Notes: generated from the sequence alone by a model not told the origin. A stretch of DNA of 64,000 bases from Martelella lutilitoris (GCF_016598595.1 NZ_CP066786.1:333501-397500), one strand, 5' to 3'. Shown: positions 25,953-36,118, numbered from the stretch's first letter. Program-made: numbers and translations.

Positions 25953-27170
25953 ATGCGTTCTGCGCCGAACACGCTTTTTACCAACGCCCGCCTTTGCGCC
26001 ATGACCGGCAATGACATTGCGCCGGTTTCCGGCGTTCTGGCCGTTCGCGACGGGCGGATTGCTTATGTCGGCGCGGAAGAGGCGCTGCCAGCGGACTGCG
26101 CCGGTTTCCAGACGGTCGATTGCGGCGGCAGGCTGGTCACGCCCGCGCTGATCGATTGCCATACCCACATCGTTTATGGCGGCAGTCGCGCGAAGGAATT
26201 CGAGATGCGGCTTGAGGGCGCTCCTTACGAGGAGATCGCCCGCGCCGGCGGCGGAATCGTCTCGACCGTATCCGCCACCAATGCGCTTTCGGAAGATGAT
26301 CTGGTCGAAACGGCTCTGCTGCGCCTCGACACGCTGATTGCCGAAGGCGTCGCGACCATCGAGATCAAGTCCGGTTACGGGCTCAATGTCGAGGCCGAAC
26401 TGAAGATACTGCGCGCTGCCCGACGCTTGGCGACACTGCGCCCGGTGCGCATCAAGACCACCTATCTGGCTGCCCATGCCACGCCACCGCAATACAAGGG
26501 CCGCAACGGCGATTACATAACGGAGGTGGTGCTGCCCGGACTTGAAGCGGCCCATGCGGAAGGCCTTGTCGATGCCGTTGACGCATTCTGCGAGGGCATT
26601 GCCTTTTCGCCCGACGAACTGAAGCCGGTGTTTGAAAAGGCAACAGCACTTGGCCTGCCGGTGAAGCTGCACGCCGAACAGCTTTCCAATCTGCACGGCG
26701 CGGAAATGGCGGCGTCTTATGGTGCGCTCTCCGCCGACCATCTCGAATATCTCGACGAGGCTGGCGCAAAGGCAATGGCTGAGGCCGGGTCGGTCGCGGT
26801 GCTGCTACCCGGAGCATTCTACACGTTGAAGGAACAGCAGCTTCCGCCGGTCGCAGCCCTGCGCGAGGCCGGCACGCTGATCGCGCTCGCGACCGATTGC
26901 AATCCCGGCACATCGCCGCTCACCTCGTTGCTTCTGACCATGAATATGGGCGCGACGTTGTTCGGTATGACCGTTGCCGAATGCCTTGCCGGCGTGACTC
27001 GCAATGCCGCCCGCGCGCTCGGTCTTGCGGAGGAAACCGGTACGCTGGAAGCCGGCAAGGCGGCCGATATCGCGATCTGGGATGTCGATGCGCCGGCCGA
27101 GCTTGTCTACCGCATCGGTTTCAATCCGCTTTCCCGGCTTTATGTCGACGGCCACGAGGTGACGCGATGA
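25953..27170 (+). CDS. hutI: imidazolonepropionase
   Basis: A 405-residue amidohydrolase that opens imidazolone-5-propionate to N-formimidoylglutamate, the third step of histidine degradation. Visible are the metal motif [20 protein letters not shown] and the [11 protein letters not shown] segment. AAGGGGAAAG precedes ATG 25953. The stop overlaps the hutH start (ATGA), so the two are translationally coupled. First gene of the plus-strand hut operon behind the HutC operator. Confidence 0.95.
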   Translation: MRSAPNTLFTNARLCAMTGNDIAPVSGVLAVRDGRIAYVGAEEALPADCAGFQTVDCGGRLVTPALIDCHTHIVYGGSRAKEFEMRLEGAPYEEIARAGGGIVSTVSATNALSEDDLVETALLRLDTLIAEGVATIEIKSGYGLNVEAELKILRAARRLATLRPVRIKTTYLAAHATPPQYKGRNGDYITEVVLPGLEAAHAEGLVDAVDAFCEGIAFSPDELKPVFEKATALGLPVKLHAEQLSNLHGAEMAASYGALSADHLEYLDEAGAKAMAEAGSVAVLLPGAFYTLKEQQLPPVAALREAGTLIALATDCNPGTSPLTSLLLTMNMGATLFGMTVAECLAGVTRNAARALGLAEETGTLEAGKAADIAIWDVDAPAELVYRIGFNPLSRLYVDGHEVTR

Positions 27171-28702
27171 CGCTTGTTCTCACCCCCGGCAGCGTGACGC
27201 TGGCCGCGCTGGAAAAAATCTATCGCGGCGATGACGCCGTGCGGCTGGACCCCGGCTGCGACGTTGCCATCGAAAAGGCCGCCGCCCGCATTGCCGCGAT
27301 CGCGGCTGGCAATGAACCGGTCTACGGCATCAACACCGGCTTCGGAAAACTGGCTTCGATCAGGATCGATGCCGCCGATACCGCCACCCTGCAGCGCAAT
27401 CTCATCCTGTCGCATTGCTGCGGCGTCGGCGCGCCGCTAGATGGCAGCGTCGTGCGGCTGATCATGGCGCTGAAGCTGATCTCGCTCGGCCGCGGCGCCT
27501 CCGGCGTGCGGCCGGAATTGGTGCGCCTGATCGAGGATATGCTGGCAAAGGACGTCACCCCCGTCATTCCGGAAAAAGGCTCGGTCGGGGCCTCCGGCGA
27601 TCTTGCCCCGCTCGCGCATATGGCCGCGGTGATGATGGGCGAGGGCGAGGCTTTTTTCGCCGGCGAACGGCTTTCCGGCGCTGAGGCATTGGCGAGGGCG
27701 GGGCTCACGCCGGTCACTTTGGCAGCCAAGGAAGGGCTTGCGCTGATCAACGGCACGCAGGTCTCCACGGCACTGGCGCTTGCCGGGCTGTTTAGCGCTT
27801 TCCGCTGCGCCCAGACGGCGCTCGTCACCGGCGCGCTGTCCACCGACGCGGCCATGGGCTCGCCGGCGCCCTTCCATCCGGATATCCACGCGCTGCGCGG
27901 CCATCAGGGCCAGATCGATGCGGCGGCCAGCCTGCGGGCGTTGCTCGAAGGCTCGGAAATCCGCGTCTCCCATATCGAGGGCGACGAGCGGGTGCAGGAT
28001 CCTTATTGCATCCGTTGCCAACCGCAGGTCGATGGCGCCTGCCTCGATCTTCTGCGCCAGGCCGGCCGCACGCTGGAAATCGAGGCCAATGCGGCCACCG
28101 ACAACCCGCTGGTGCTTTCCGACGACAGCGTCGTTTCCGGCGGCAATTTCCATGCCGAGCCGGTGGCGTTTGCCGCCGACCAGATCGCCATCGCCGTCTG
28201 CGAGATCGGCGCGATTGCCCAACGCCGGATCGCTTTGCTGGTCGACCCGGCGCTCTCCTTCGGTCTGCCCGCCTTCCTGTCGAGAAAGCCGGGGCTGAAT
28301 TCAGGGTTGATGATTGCCGAGGTCACCTCTGCCGCGCTGATGAGCGAGAACAAGCAGATGGCGCACCCGGCCTCCGTCGATTCGACGCCGACCTCGGCCA
28401 ATCAGGAAGACCATGTGTCGATGGCCTGCCACGGTGCGCGGCGGCTTTTGGCGATGACCGACAATCTCGCCCATATCATCGGCATTGAGGCGCTGTGCGG
28501 CGCGCAAGGCGTCGAGCTTCGCGCGCCGCTCGCCACAAGCCCGGTTCTGCGCCGGGTCATTTCCGCATTTCGCGCGCTGGTGACGACGCTCGAAGACGAC
28601 CGCTACATGGCCGGCGATCTCGAAAAGGCTGCGGTGGCGGTGTGCGATGGCGTGCTGATCGATGCGGTTGGGGCAGGGGTGTTGCCGGAGTTGAAGGTTT
28701 GA
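27167..28702 (+). CDS. hutH: histidine ammonia-lyase
   Basis: A 511-residue lyase that deaminates histidine to urocanate. The self-cyclising Ala-Ser-Gly triad that forms the MIO prosthetic group is A142-S143-G144 in [14 protein letters not shown], matching the position of Ser143 in Pseudomonas Hut[11 protein letters not shown] near residue 55 and NQEDHVSM are conserved active-site segments. It overlaps hutI by four bases. A repeat element follows before hutG. Confidence 0.96.
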   Translation: MTLVLTPGSVTLAALEKIYRGDDAVRLDPGCDVAIEKAAARIAAIAAGNEPVYGINTGFGKLASIRIDAADTATLQRNLILSHCCGVGAPLDGSVVRLIMALKLISLGRGASGVRPELVRLIEDMLAKDVTPVIPEKGSVGASGDLAPLAHMAAVMMGEGEAFFAGERLSGAEALARAGLTPVTLAAKEGLALINGTQVSTALALAGLFSAFRCAQTALVTGALSTDAAMGSPAPFHPDIHALRGHQGQIDAAASLRALLEGSEIRVSHIEGDERVQDPYCIRCQPQVDGACLDLLRQAGRTLEIEANAATDNPLVLSDDSVVSGGNFHAEPVAFAADQIAIAVCEIGAIAQRRIALLVDPALSFGLPAFLSRKPGLNSGLMIAEVTSAALMSENKQMAHPASVDSTPTSANQEDHVSMACHGARRLLAMTDNLAHIIGIEALCGAQGVELRAPLATSPVLRRVISAFRALVTTLEDDRYMAGDLEKAAVAVCDGVLIDAVGAGVLPELKV

Positions 28703-28738
28703 TGGCGCTTGTGGAAAGGAAAGGGGCAGTATCGCCCA

Positions 28739-28898
28739 CGCCGGGGTTCCTCCCCTCACTCGGCGCATCCGCGCCACCCTCTCCCCTTCGGGGCGAGGGG
28801 GAGAGAAGCAGCCATCGCTGGAACGAGCGGATAGGCAGGGCGTCGCCGGCGTCCCCTTCTCCCCTTGGGGAGAAGGCGGCCGAAGGCCGGATGAGGGT
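28739..28898 (+). repeat. 160-bp dispersed repeat between hutH and hutG (family A, copy 1)
   Basis: A composite element beginning CGCCGGGGTTCC, with a CTCTCCCCTTCGGGGCGAGG hairpin, a variable middle of about 45 bp and a right arm CCCCTTCTCCCCTTGGGGAG followed by CGAAGGCCGGATGAGGGT. A second copy in the same orientation lies at 31465-31623 after hutU; the outer arms are near identical and the middle differs. It fills most of the gap between hutH and hutG and would form strong RNA hairpins. Confidence 0.85.
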
Positions 28899-28940
28899 AA
28901 ACGGCGTTTGCCGAAACTCCAGACAGAGGAATATTTCCCC

Positions 28941-29744
28941 ATGACCGACCCCGTCATCGTCAAACAGGGCGCGTCCCCCGTCATTCTCGGTTTTCCCCAC
29001 ACCGGGACCCATGTCCCGCCAGAAATCGAGGCGCGCCTGAACGACAACGGCCGTCTGCTCGCCGATACCGACTGGCATGTCGACCGGCTCTATGACGGCT
29101 TGCTTGCCGATGCGACCACGGTGAAGGCGACCTTCCATCGCTATGTCATCGATGCCAACCGCGATCCCTCGGGGGCGAGCCTTTATCCCGGCCAGAACAC
29201 CACCGGCCTTGTGTCGAGGACGGATTTCGACGGCAAGCCGATCTGGAGGCAAGGTGAAGAACCGACAGAGGCCGATATCGCGGAGCGGATCGAGGCTTTC
29301 CATGCCCCTTATCACGCGGCGCTGGCGGCAGAGATCGAACGGGTGCGGCGGGAACACGGCATCGCCATTCTCTATGACTGCCACTCGATCCGCTCGCACA
29401 TTCCCTTCCTGTTCGAGGGCAAGCTGCCGGATTTCAACATCGGCACCAATCTCGGCGTCACCTGCGCGCCCGAATTCGAGGCGGCGGCCCAAAGTGTGGT
29501 CGCTCATGCGCCTGGATACGACCATGCCGTCAACGGCCGCTTCAAGGGGGGCTGGACGACACGGCACTACGGCCAGCCTGCGACCGGCGTCCACGCGATA
29601 CAGATGGAGCTGGCGCAATCAACGCACCTGACAACCGAAGCGCCGCCCTTTGCCTATGACGAGGCGAAGGCCGAAAAGCTGCGAAGCCATTTGCAGGATA
29701 TTCTCGAGCGGATCGAACGCCTGTCGTTCTCCGCACGCATGTAA
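28941..29744 (+). CDS. hutG: N-formylglutamate deformylase
   Basis: A 267-residue hydrolase that releases formate and glutamate from N-formylglutamate, completing the HutF branch. [11 protein letters not shown] near the start and [10 protein letters not shown] (zinc-site His/Asp) are typical. ATG 28941 is chosen with AGAGGA about 11 bases upstream; ATG 28908 would add 11 residues read from the repeat flank. With hutF it shows that this organism uses the five-step pathway to formate rather than formamide. Confidence 0.94.
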   Translation: MTDPVIVKQGASPVILGFPHTGTHVPPEIEARLNDNGRLLADTDWHVDRLYDGLLADATTVKATFHRYVIDANRDPSGASLYPGQNTTGLVSRTDFDGKPIWRQGEEPTEADIAERIEAFHAPYHAALAAEIERVRREHGIAILYDCHSIRSHIPFLFEGKLPDFNIGTNLGVTCAPEFEAAAQSVVAHAPGYDHAVNGRFKGGWTTRHYGQPATGVHAIQMELAQSTHLTTEAPPFAYDEAKAEKLRSHLQDILERIERLSFSARM

Positions 29745-29758
29745 GAGAGGGAACGACA

Positions 29759-31435
29759 ATGACCGACAACCCGCGACACAATACTCGCGAAATCCACGCC
29801 CCGACCGGCACGGAGCTCACCGCCAAGAGCTGGCTCACGGAGGCGCCGCTCCGCATGCTGATGAACAATCTCGACCCGGATGTCGCCGAAAAGCCGCATG
29901 AGCTGGTGGTCTATGGCGGCATCGGCCGGGCGGCGCGCACCTGGGGTGATTTCGACCGGATCGTCGAGACGTTGAAGACGCTGGAAGAGGACGAAACGTT
30001 GCTGGTGCAGTCGGGCAAGCCGGTCGGTGTGTTCCGCACCCACGCGGATGCGCCGCGTGTGCTGATCGCCAATTCCAACCTCGTGCCGCACTGGGCCAAC
30101 TGGGACCATTTCCACGAACTCGATAAGAAGGGCCTGATGATGTACGGCCAGATGACGGCCGGTTCGTGGATCTATATCGGAGCGCAGGGCATCGTGCAGG
30201 GCACCTACGAGACCTTCGTGGAGGCGGGCCGCCAGCACTATAACGGCGACCTCAAGGGCAAGTGGATACTCACCGGCGGGCTTGGCGGCATGGGCGGCGC
30301 GCAGCCGCTCGCCGCCGTCATGGCCGGCGCCTCCTGCCTCGCCGTCGAATGCGATCCGACCCGCATCGATTTCCGCATCCGCACCGGCTATGTCGATGAA
30401 AAGGCCGAGACGCTGGACGAAGCGCTTGCCATGATCGACGCCTGGACCAAGGCGGGCGAGGCTAAATCCGTCGGCCTGCTCGGCAATACGGCGGAAGTTC
30501 TTCCCGAACTCGTCAAGTGCGGCGTCCTTCCCGATATCGTCACCGACCAGACTTCGGCGCACGACCCGGTCAATGGCTATCTGCCGGCCGGCTGGAGCCT
30601 CGGCGAATGGCGCGACAAGGCGGAGCGTGATCCCAAGGCTGTCGAAAAGGCCGCGCGCGCCTCGATGCGCACCCACGTGGAAGCCATGCTCGCCTTCTGG
30701 GACTTAGGGATTCCGACGGTCGATTACGGCAACAATATCCGCCAGATGGCCAAGGAAGAAGGCTGCGAGCGCGCCTTCGATTTTCCGGGCTTCGTGCCGG
30801 CCTATATTCGCCCGCTGTTCTGCAAGGGCGTTGGACCGTTCCGCTGGGCCGCCCTTTCCGGCGATCCGGAGGACATCTACAAGACCGACCAGAAGGTCAA
30901 GGAACTGCTGCCGGACAACACCCACCTGCACAACTGGCTCGACATGGCGAAGGAACGCATCCATTTCCAGGGCCTGCCGGCGCGCATCTGCTGGGTCGGC
31001 CTCGGCGACCGTCACAGGCTTGGCCTCGCCTTCAACGAGATGGTGAAGAATGGCGAGCTGAAGGCCCCGATCGTTATCGGCCGCGATCATCTCGATTCCG
31101 GCTCTGTCGCCTCGCCGAACCGCGAGACCGAAGCGATGCAGGACGGTTCGGATGCCGTTTCCGACTGGCCGCTGCTGAACGCGCTGCTTAACACCGCCTC
31201 GGGCGCTACATGGGTGTCGCTGCATCATGGCGGCGGCGTCGGCATGGGCTTTTCCCAGCATGCCGGCATGGTGATTTGCTGTGACGGTTCCGATGATGCG
31301 GCAAGGCGCATCGGCCGCGTGCTCTGGAACGACCCGGCCACCGGCGTCATGCGCCATGCCGATGCCGGCTACGACATCGCTATCGAATGCGCGAAGGAAA
31401 ACGGACTGCGTCTGCCGGGTATTCTCCGGAACTGA
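29759..31435 (+). CDS. hutU: urocanate hydratase
   Basis: A 558-residue enzyme that hydrates urocanate to imidazolone propionate using a tightly bound NAD+. The nucleotide-binding [13 protein letters not shown] segment and the active-site Cys motif [12 protein letters not shown] are present, as is the C-terminal [13 protein letters not shown]. Length equals the family norm. It lies 14 bp after hutG, so the two form one unit, bracketed on both sides by family A repeats. Confidence 0.97.
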   Translation: MTDNPRHNTREIHAPTGTELTAKSWLTEAPLRMLMNNLDPDVAEKPHELVVYGGIGRAARTWGDFDRIVETLKTLEEDETLLVQSGKPVGVFRTHADAPRVLIANSNLVPHWANWDHFHELDKKGLMMYGQMTAGSWIYIGAQGIVQGTYETFVEAGRQHYNGDLKGKWILTGGLGGMGGAQPLAAVMAGASCLAVECDPTRIDFRIRTGYVDEKAETLDEALAMIDAWTKAGEAKSVGLLGNTAEVLPELVKCGVLPDIVTDQTSAHDPVNGYLPAGWSLGEWRDKAERDPKAVEKAARASMRTHVEAMLAFWDLGIPTVDYGNNIRQMAKEEGCERAFDFPGFVPAYIRPLFCKGVGPFRWAALSGDPEDIYKTDQKVKELLPDNTHLHNWLDMAKERIHFQGLPARICWVGLGDRHRLGLAFNEMVKNGELKAPIVIGRDHLDSGSVASPNRETEAMQDGSDAVSDWPLLNALLNTASGATWVSLHHGGGVGMGFSQHAGMVICCDGSDDAARRIGRVLWNDPATGVMRHADAGYDIAIECAKENGLRLPGILRN

Positions 31436-31464
31436 CTGGTATTGGTTTGAGGGACAATAACAAG

Positions 31465-31623
31465 CGCCGGGGTTCCGCCCCTCACCCGGCGCATCCGCGC
31501 CACCCTCTCCCCTGCGGGGCGAGGGGGAGCGCGCAGCTATCGCCCGCGCAAGCCGCAAGGCACCGCTTAGCCGGCGTCCCCTTCTCCCCTCGGGGAGAAG
31601 GTGGCCGAAGGCCGGATGAGGGT
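31465..31623 (+). repeat. 159-bp dispersed repeat after hutU (family A, copy 2)
   Basis: Direct repeat of 28739-28898, same orientation, 2.7 kb downstream. Both arms (CGCCGGGGTTCC... and ...GGCCGAAGGCCGGATGAGGGT) are conserved while the central 45 bp differ. It occupies half of the 309-bp gap between hutU and the ABC binding-protein gene; the other half holds the TGTCTAGACA palindrome and the leader of the transporter operon. Confidence 0.85.
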
Positions 31624-31660
31624 CTTTCAACGCGGAGAACAACGTTTGCGGTGTCTGTTA

Positions 31661-31670
31661 TGTCTAGACA
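31661..31670. promoter_or_regulatory. HutC-like palindrome upstream of the hut-linked ABC transporter
   Basis: TGTCTAGACA is a perfect 10-bp palindrome 75 bp before the binding-protein start. It differs from the hutF/hutI operator (TGTATATACA) only at two symmetric positions and keeps the GT-N-TA-N-AC core recognised by HutC-subfamily repressors. This suggests that the transporter has its own promoter controlled by the HutC encoded three genes downstream. Confidence 0.6.
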
Positions 31671-31744
31671 ACAAAATCAAATCCCGTCTACACTGGCATC
31701 CTCGCAACAAGGGCCAGGACGCCCGTACAAAAGGGGATCATCAG

Positions 31745-32689
31745 ATGAAATGGCTTGCAGTAACCGCCATGGCCGCCGTGGCGCTTTCCACTGCCGCATA
31801 TGCGCAGGAAACCAAGGTCGCCGTAGGCCTTTCCGGCTGGACCGGTTTCGCGCCGCTGACGCTGGCCAAGGAAGCGGGCATCTTTGAAAAGAACGGGCTT
31901 GATGTCGATCTCGTCAAGATCCCGCAGGCAAGCCGCCATCTGGCGCTGGCGTCCGGTGATATCCAGTGCGCGGCAACGACGGTCGAGACCTGGATCGTCT
32001 GGGCCGCTGCCGGCGTGCCGACCACGCAGATCTTCCAGCTCGACAAGTCCCACGGCGCTGACGGCATGGTCGTGCGCTCCGATATCGGGACGATCGCCGA
32101 CCTGAAGGGCAAGACCGTCGCGGCTTCCGCGCCGGGCACCTCGCCCTATTTCTACCTCGCCTGGATACTCAAGGAAAACGGCATGACGATGGATGATGTC
32201 AAGGTCGTCAATCTGGAGCCGGGCCCGGCCGCCCAGGCCTTCATCGCCGGCCAGAACGATGCCGCGATGACCTATGAGCCTTACCTGTCGTCGGTGCGCG
32301 AAGCGCCTGACGCCGGCAAGATCATCGCCACCACGCTCGACTACCCGGCTGTCATGGACACGTTCGGCTGCACCCCGGCCTTCCTGGAAGAAAACCCGGA
32401 CGCCGCCAAGGCGCTTGCGACGTCTTATTACGAGGCGCTCGACATGATCGCCGAGAGCCCGGAAGAGGCCTATGGCATCATGGGCGCGGATGTTAACCAG
32501 TCGGCAGAACAGTTCGCCGGTTCCGCGCAGTATCTCGAATGGCAAGACCGCGATGCGGCCATTGCCTTCTTCGGCGGCGAGTTCAACGACTTCTCCGCCG
32601 ATGCGGCCCAGTTGCTGCTCGATGCCGGCGTTATCCGCGAGATTCCGGACCTTTCGACGCTCGCCGATCCGTCGTTTATCCAGGAATAA
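31745..32689 (+). CDS. ABC transporter substrate-binding protein, NitT/TauT (SsuA-like) family, in the hut cluster
   Basis: Periplasmic binding protein of 314 residues. The signal peptide ends near residue 20 (MKWLAVTAMAAVALSTAAYA) and the mature protein starts QETKVAVGLSGWTGFAPLTL, as in the NMT1/SsuA family. GGGGA lies 7 bases before ATG 31745. Members bind taurine, sulfonates, nitrate, pyrimidine precursors and others. Its place between hutU and hutC suggests histidine, urocanate or a related imidazole as ligand; this is inference from context. Confidence 0.85.
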   Translation: MKWLAVTAMAAVALSTAAYAQETKVAVGLSGWTGFAPLTLAKEAGIFEKNGLDVDLVKIPQASRHLALASGDIQCAATTVETWIVWAAAGVPTTQIFQLDKSHGADGMVVRSDIGTIADLKGKTVAASAPGTSPYFYLAWILKENGMTMDDVKVVNLEPGPAAQAFIAGQNDAAMTYEPYLSSVREAPDAGKIIATTLDYPAVMDTFGCTPAFLEENPDAAKALATSYYEALDMIAESPEEAYGIMGADVNQSAEQFAGSAQYLEWQDRDAAIAFFGGEFNDFSADAAQLLLDAGVIREIPDLSTLADPSFIQE

Positions 32690-32697
32690 GGCAAGCC

Positions 32698-32737
32698 GCA
32701 TAGCCCCCGATCAATCTCCCCCTCAAGAGGGGAGATT
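32698..32737 (+). repeat. short palindromic repeat (family B, partial copy)
   Basis: CCGCATAGCCCCCGATCAAT-type sequence followed by a perfect inverted repeat CAATCTCCCC/GGGGAGATTG (32712-32721 and 32728-32737). The leading GCCGCATAGCCCCC block also begins the element between ugpB and ugpA, and the arms match those at 47791-47927. It lies between the binding-protein and permease genes, where it would form a hairpin in the mRNA and may reduce downstream expression or protect the upstream part. Confidence 0.65.
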
Positions 32738-32810
32738 GTGGGGACTGCGGGACAGGCCCTTTCAGAGCAACAAAATTCGCAATCTGCCGCCATCCAAATA
32801 CGGAGACCCG

Positions 32811-33584
32811 ATGAAACCGCTTGAGCCTATCAGTCCGAAGCTCAGATTGTCGCTTGGCATCCTGTTCTTCGTGATTTTTTTTGCTGGCTGGTCGTTTGCG
32901 ACTTTTGGCGGGTTCGTGTCGAAGACGTTTCTGGCCGATCCGATCACTATGATGAAGGACGGCTGGTGGCTGCTCTCGAAGCGTGGCTTTCTCGGTGATA
33001 TCGGCATCACAGTCTGGCGTGTGGTTGGCGGCTTCGTACTGGCCTCCGTCATCGCCGTGCCGCTCGGCATCGCGATGGGGGCGTACAAACCCATCGAGGC
33101 GCTTCTGGAGCCTTTCGTGTCCTTCGCCCGCTATCTGCCGGCCTCCGCCTTCGTGCCGCTCCTGATCCTCTGGGCCGGCATCGGCGAAATGCAGAAGCTG
33201 CTCGTCATCTTCATCGGCGCGGTATTCCAGATCATCCTCATGGTCGCCGTCTATGTCGCCAATACCAGGCGTGATCTGGTCGAGGCCGCCTATACGCTCG
33301 GCGCCTCGCATCACGGCATCGTCCGGCGCGTGCTGCTGCCGGCCTCCGCGCCTGATATCGCCGAGACGCTGCGTCTCGTGCTCGGCTGGGCCTGGACCTA
33401 TGTCATCGTCGCCGAACTGATCGGCGCATCGTCCGGCATCGGCTACATGATCATCAATTCGCAGGCGCTGATGGCGACCGGCCAGATCATCTTCGGCATC
33501 ATCGTCATCGGCGTGATCGGCCTGATCTCGGACTTCGCCTTCAAGATGGTCAATCGCGTCCTGTTCGCCTGGAGGTTCGCGTGA
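32811..33584 (+). CDS. ABC transporter permease, SsuC/TauC-like, in the hut cluster
   Basis: A 257-residue permease with about six helices. The EAA loop is LVEAAYTLGASHHGIVRRVL, as in the SsuC/TauC/NrtB family. CGGAG lies 6 bases before ATG 32811; the longer open frame runs back into the binding-protein gene and was rejected. Its stop overlaps the GTG start of the ATPase. It belongs with the binding protein upstream despite the repeat between them. Confidence 0.9.
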   Translation: MKPLEPISPKLRLSLGILFFVIFFAGWSFATFGGFVSKTFLADPITMMKDGWWLLSKRGFLGDIGITVWRVVGGFVLASVIAVPLGIAMGAYKPIEALLEPFVSFARYLPASAFVPLLILWAGIGEMQKLLVIFIGAVFQIILMVAVYVANTRRDLVEAAYTLGASHHGIVRRVLLPASAPDIAETLRLVLGWAWTYVIVAELIGASSGIGYMIINSQALMATGQIIFGIIVIGVIGLISDFAFKMVNRVLFAWRFA

Positions 33585-34372
33585 GCGCGCCGGAACTTGA
33601 AATCAGGGGCGTCTCGCGCGTCTTTCCCGGCCGCAAGGGCGGCGCGCCCATCGAAGCGCTCGCGCCGACCGACCTGACGCTGGAAAAGAACGACTTCGTC
33701 ACCATTCTGGGTCCGTCCGGCTGCGGCAAGTCCACGCTTCTGCGCATCGTCGCCGGGCTCGACAGGCCGACCACCGGCGCGGTTCTGCTCGAGGGCAAGG
33801 CGGTCAAGGGACCGGGTGCCGATCGCGGCATGGTGTTCCAGTCCTATACCCTCTTCCCCTGGCTGACCATCCGTGAGAATGTCGGCTTCGGCCTGCGCGA
33901 AAAGGGGGTGCGCGACAAGGAGCTCAGCGAGATCGTCGATCTTTACCTCGATCGCGTCGGGCTGACGGGCTTTGCCGAACACTGGCCCAAACAGCTTTCC
34001 GGCGGCATGCAGCAGCGCACGGCGATCGCCCGCGCCCTTGCCAACGATCCGAAAATCCTGCTCCTCGACGAGCCCTTCGGCGCGCTCGACAACCAGACGC
34101 GCGGACTGATGCAGGAATTGCTGCTCGGTATCTGGGAGCGGGAGAAGAAGACGGTGATCTTCGTCACCCACGATATCGAGGAATCCGTGTTCATGGCGTC
34201 CCGCGTCGTCACCATGTCGGCGCGGCCTGGGCGCATCTCGTCGATCACGCCTGTCGATTTCCCGCATCCGCGCGACTATCACCTGAAGGCCGATCCCGAA
34301 TTCGCCCGGCTTCGCATGAAGCTGACGGAGGAAATCCGCGCCGAGGTGGTTGCCGCCGTCAGCCGGGGGTAA
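33581..34372 (+). CDS. ABC transporter ATP-binding protein, SsuB/TauB-like, in the hut cluster
   Basis: A 263-residue ATPase. Walker [11 protein letters not shown]-loop FQSYTLFPW, signature LSGGMQQR, Walker B LLLDEPFGALD and the VTHDIEES switch are visible, as in SsuB/TauB-type subunits without a TOBE domain. Start is GTG 33581 in a GTGA overlap with the permease stop, which indicates translational coupling. The hutC start follows 10 bp after its stop, tying the transporter to the hut regulon. Confidence 0.92.
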   Translation: MSAPELEIRGVSRVFPGRKGGAPIEALAPTDLTLEKNDFVTILGPSGCGKSTLLRIVAGLDRPTTGAVLLEGKAVKGPGADRGMVFQSYTLFPWLTIRENVGFGLREKGVRDKELSEIVDLYLDRVGLTGFAEHWPKQLSGGMQQRTAIARALANDPKILLLDEPFGALDNQTRGLMQELLLGIWEREKKTVIFVTHDIEESVFMASRVVTMSARPGRISSITPVDFPHPRDYHLKADPEFARLRMKLTEEIRAEVVAAVSRG

Positions 34373-34382
34373 GAAGGACGCC

Positions 34383-35144
34383 ATGCCTGACGAGACACCC
34401 GCGCGCGCTCCTGGCAAGGAGCCGACCAAGCCTTTGGCGCTTCACGCCCGCATCCAGCGCGATGTGGAAAACCGGATCGTGTCGGGAGAATGGCCGCCGG
34501 GCACGCGCATCCCCTTCGAGCACGAGCTGACCGCCGAATATGGCTGTTCGCGCATGACCGTGAACAAGGCGCTGTCGGAACTCGTCAAGAAGGGCCTCAT
34601 CGAGCGCCGCCGCAAGTCCGGCTCCTATGTGCGCCAGCCGGAAGTGCTTTCCGCCGTTCTCGAAATCCATCAGCTGGAGCGGGAGGTGCGGGCGCTCGGG
34701 CTGGCTTACGATTTTCGGCTGATCGAACGCGAAGAACGGATGGCGGATGAAGGCGACCGGAAACGGCTCCGCCTTGCTCGGTCGGGCAGGGTGTTGAGCC
34801 TGAAGGGCCTGCACACCGCCGGCCGCCGACCATTCTGCCTTGAAGACCGGCTGGTCAGCCTTGAAGAGGTGCCGCAGGCGCGGGAGACGGATTTCGCGCG
34901 TAACCCGCCGGGCGCCTGGCTCCTGGAACAGGTGCCGTGGAGCGCCGCCGAACATCGCATTCGCGCCACCGGCGCGGACCGTGATGCGGCCGATATCCTC
35001 GACCTTGCCGAGGGCGCGCCCTGCCTCGTCATCGAAAGGCGCACCTGGAACGCCTCGGGCTCGATCACGCAGGTCGATCTGACCTATCCCGGCGACATGC
35101 ACACGCTTGTCGCCCAGTTCGCGCCATCGGCAAGGCCGGGCTGA
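34383..35144 (+). CDS. hutC: histidine utilization repressor, GntR family
   Basis: A 253-residue transcription factor. The GntR winged helix-turn-helix is at about residues 20-85 (FEHELTAEYGCSRMTVNKAL) and a UTRA ligand-binding domain follows at about 105-245, ending in VDLTYPGDMHTLVAQF, typical of HutC. Known HutC proteins repress hut genes and respond to urocanate. It is the last gene of the operon and probably binds the palindromes at 25909-25922 and 31661-31670, which would make it autoregulated. Confidence 0.92.
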   Translation: MPDETPARAPGKEPTKPLALHARIQRDVENRIVSGEWPPGTRIPFEHELTAEYGCSRMTVNKALSELVKKGLIERRRKSGSYVRQPEVLSAVLEIHQLEREVRALGLAYDFRLIEREERMADEGDRKRLRLARSGRVLSLKGLHTAGRRPFCLEDRLVSLEEVPQARETDFARNPPGAWLLEQVPWSAAEHRIRATGADRDAADILDLAEGAPCLVIERRTWNASGSITQVDLTYPGDMHTLVAQFAPSARPG

Positions 35145-35187
35145 CGGGGACCGGGCGCAAGGCTGTGCCCAACACAGCGCCTTCGCC

Positions 35188-36105
35188 CTATTCCTTGTCC
35201 ATCGTCGGCAGCACCGTCGCCACGATCGAGGCGTCGAGCTTTTCATACGCGGCAAGATCGATCGTCTCGTAGAGCTCGGCGCGGGTCTGCATGTCGTCCA
35301 GCATCCCCTTGGTCGAACCGGTTTCCTTCAGGGTCGAAAACAACCGCTCCTGCGCCTTGTTGGCGACCCGCAGCGAGGAAACCGGGAAGATCACCATACG
35401 GTAGCCCATCGCCTCGAATTCGGAGGCCGTCAAATAGGGCGTGCGGCCGAACTCGGTCATGTTGGCGAGAAGCGGCACGCCTTCCATGCGGGCTGCAAAT
35501 TCGCGGAACATGTCGACAGTGGTCAGCGCCTCGGGGAAGATCGCGTCGGCGCCGGCTTCCATGAACAGTTTCGCCCGCGCCACCGCGCCGTCGATCCCCT
35601 CGCTCGCCGCCGCATCCGTGCGGGCGACGATGTAGAGATTGCGGCGGGCTTTCGCGGCGGCGGCGATCTTGGCGGCCATGTCGTGCGGGTCGGCAAGCTT
35701 CTTGTCGTTCAGATGCCCGCATTTTTTCGGCAGCAACTGGTCCTCGATATGGACGCCCGCCGCCCCCGCATCCTCGAAGGTGCGAACCATGTGCATGACG
35801 TTCAGCGCCTCCCCATAGCCGGTGTCGCCGTCGACAAGCAGCGGCAACCCGCTGGCGCGGGTGATCTGGCGGATGAAGAAGGCAACCTCGTCGACCGTGA
35901 TCATCCCGAGATCGGGAATACCCATCGAGGCCGTCATCGCCGCGCCTGAGAGATAGAGCGCGTCAAAGCCGGCCTTCCTCGCCTGAAGCGCTGCCATGCC
36001 GTTGTGCACGCCGGGCATGGTGACGATGCCGCCCGCTTCCACCTGGCGGCGGAGGCGCAGGCCTGCGGGCTCTTGCGGAAGATCGGCGGAAATCAGATAG
36101 GGCAT
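35188..36105 (-). CDS. prpB: methylisocitrate lyase
   Basis: A 305-residue isocitrate lyase/PEP mutase-fold enzyme that splits 2-methylisocitrate to pyruvate and succinate. DGDTGYGEALNVMH and the catalytic LPKKCGHL motif are present. ATG 36105 gives the family N-terminus (MPYLISADLPQEPAG). Last gene of prpD-prpC-prpB, 13 bp after prpC. Related 2,3-dimethylmalate lyases and oxaloacetate hydrolases share the fold, but the operon supports PrpB. Confidence 0.92.
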   Translation of the reverse strand: MPYLISADLPQEPAGLRLRRQVEAGGIVTMPGVHNGMAALQARKAGFDALYLSGAAMTASMGIPDLGMITVDEVAFFIRQITRASGLPLLVDGDTGYGEALNVMHMVRTFEDAGAAGVHIEDQLLPKKCGHLNDKKLADPHDMAAKIAAAAKARRNLYIVARTDAAASEGIDGAVARAKLFMEAGADAIFPEALTTVDMFREFAARMEGVPLLANMTEFGRTPYLTASEFEAMGYRMVIFPVSSLRVANKAQERLFSTLKETGSTKGMLDDMQTRAELYETIDLAAYEKLDASIVATVLPTMDKE

Positions 36106-36118
36106 GGCTGTAATCCTG

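Noticed and set aside
28739..31623. CRISPR-like array suggested by repeats near hut genes
   Set aside because: Only two distant copies with internal palindromes and no regular spacers; they are dispersed intergenic repeats.
35145..35187. Terminator between convergent hutC and prpB
   Set aside because: An AAGGCTGTG/CACAGC-CCTT hairpin exists but is imperfect and lacks a T run; too weak to list.
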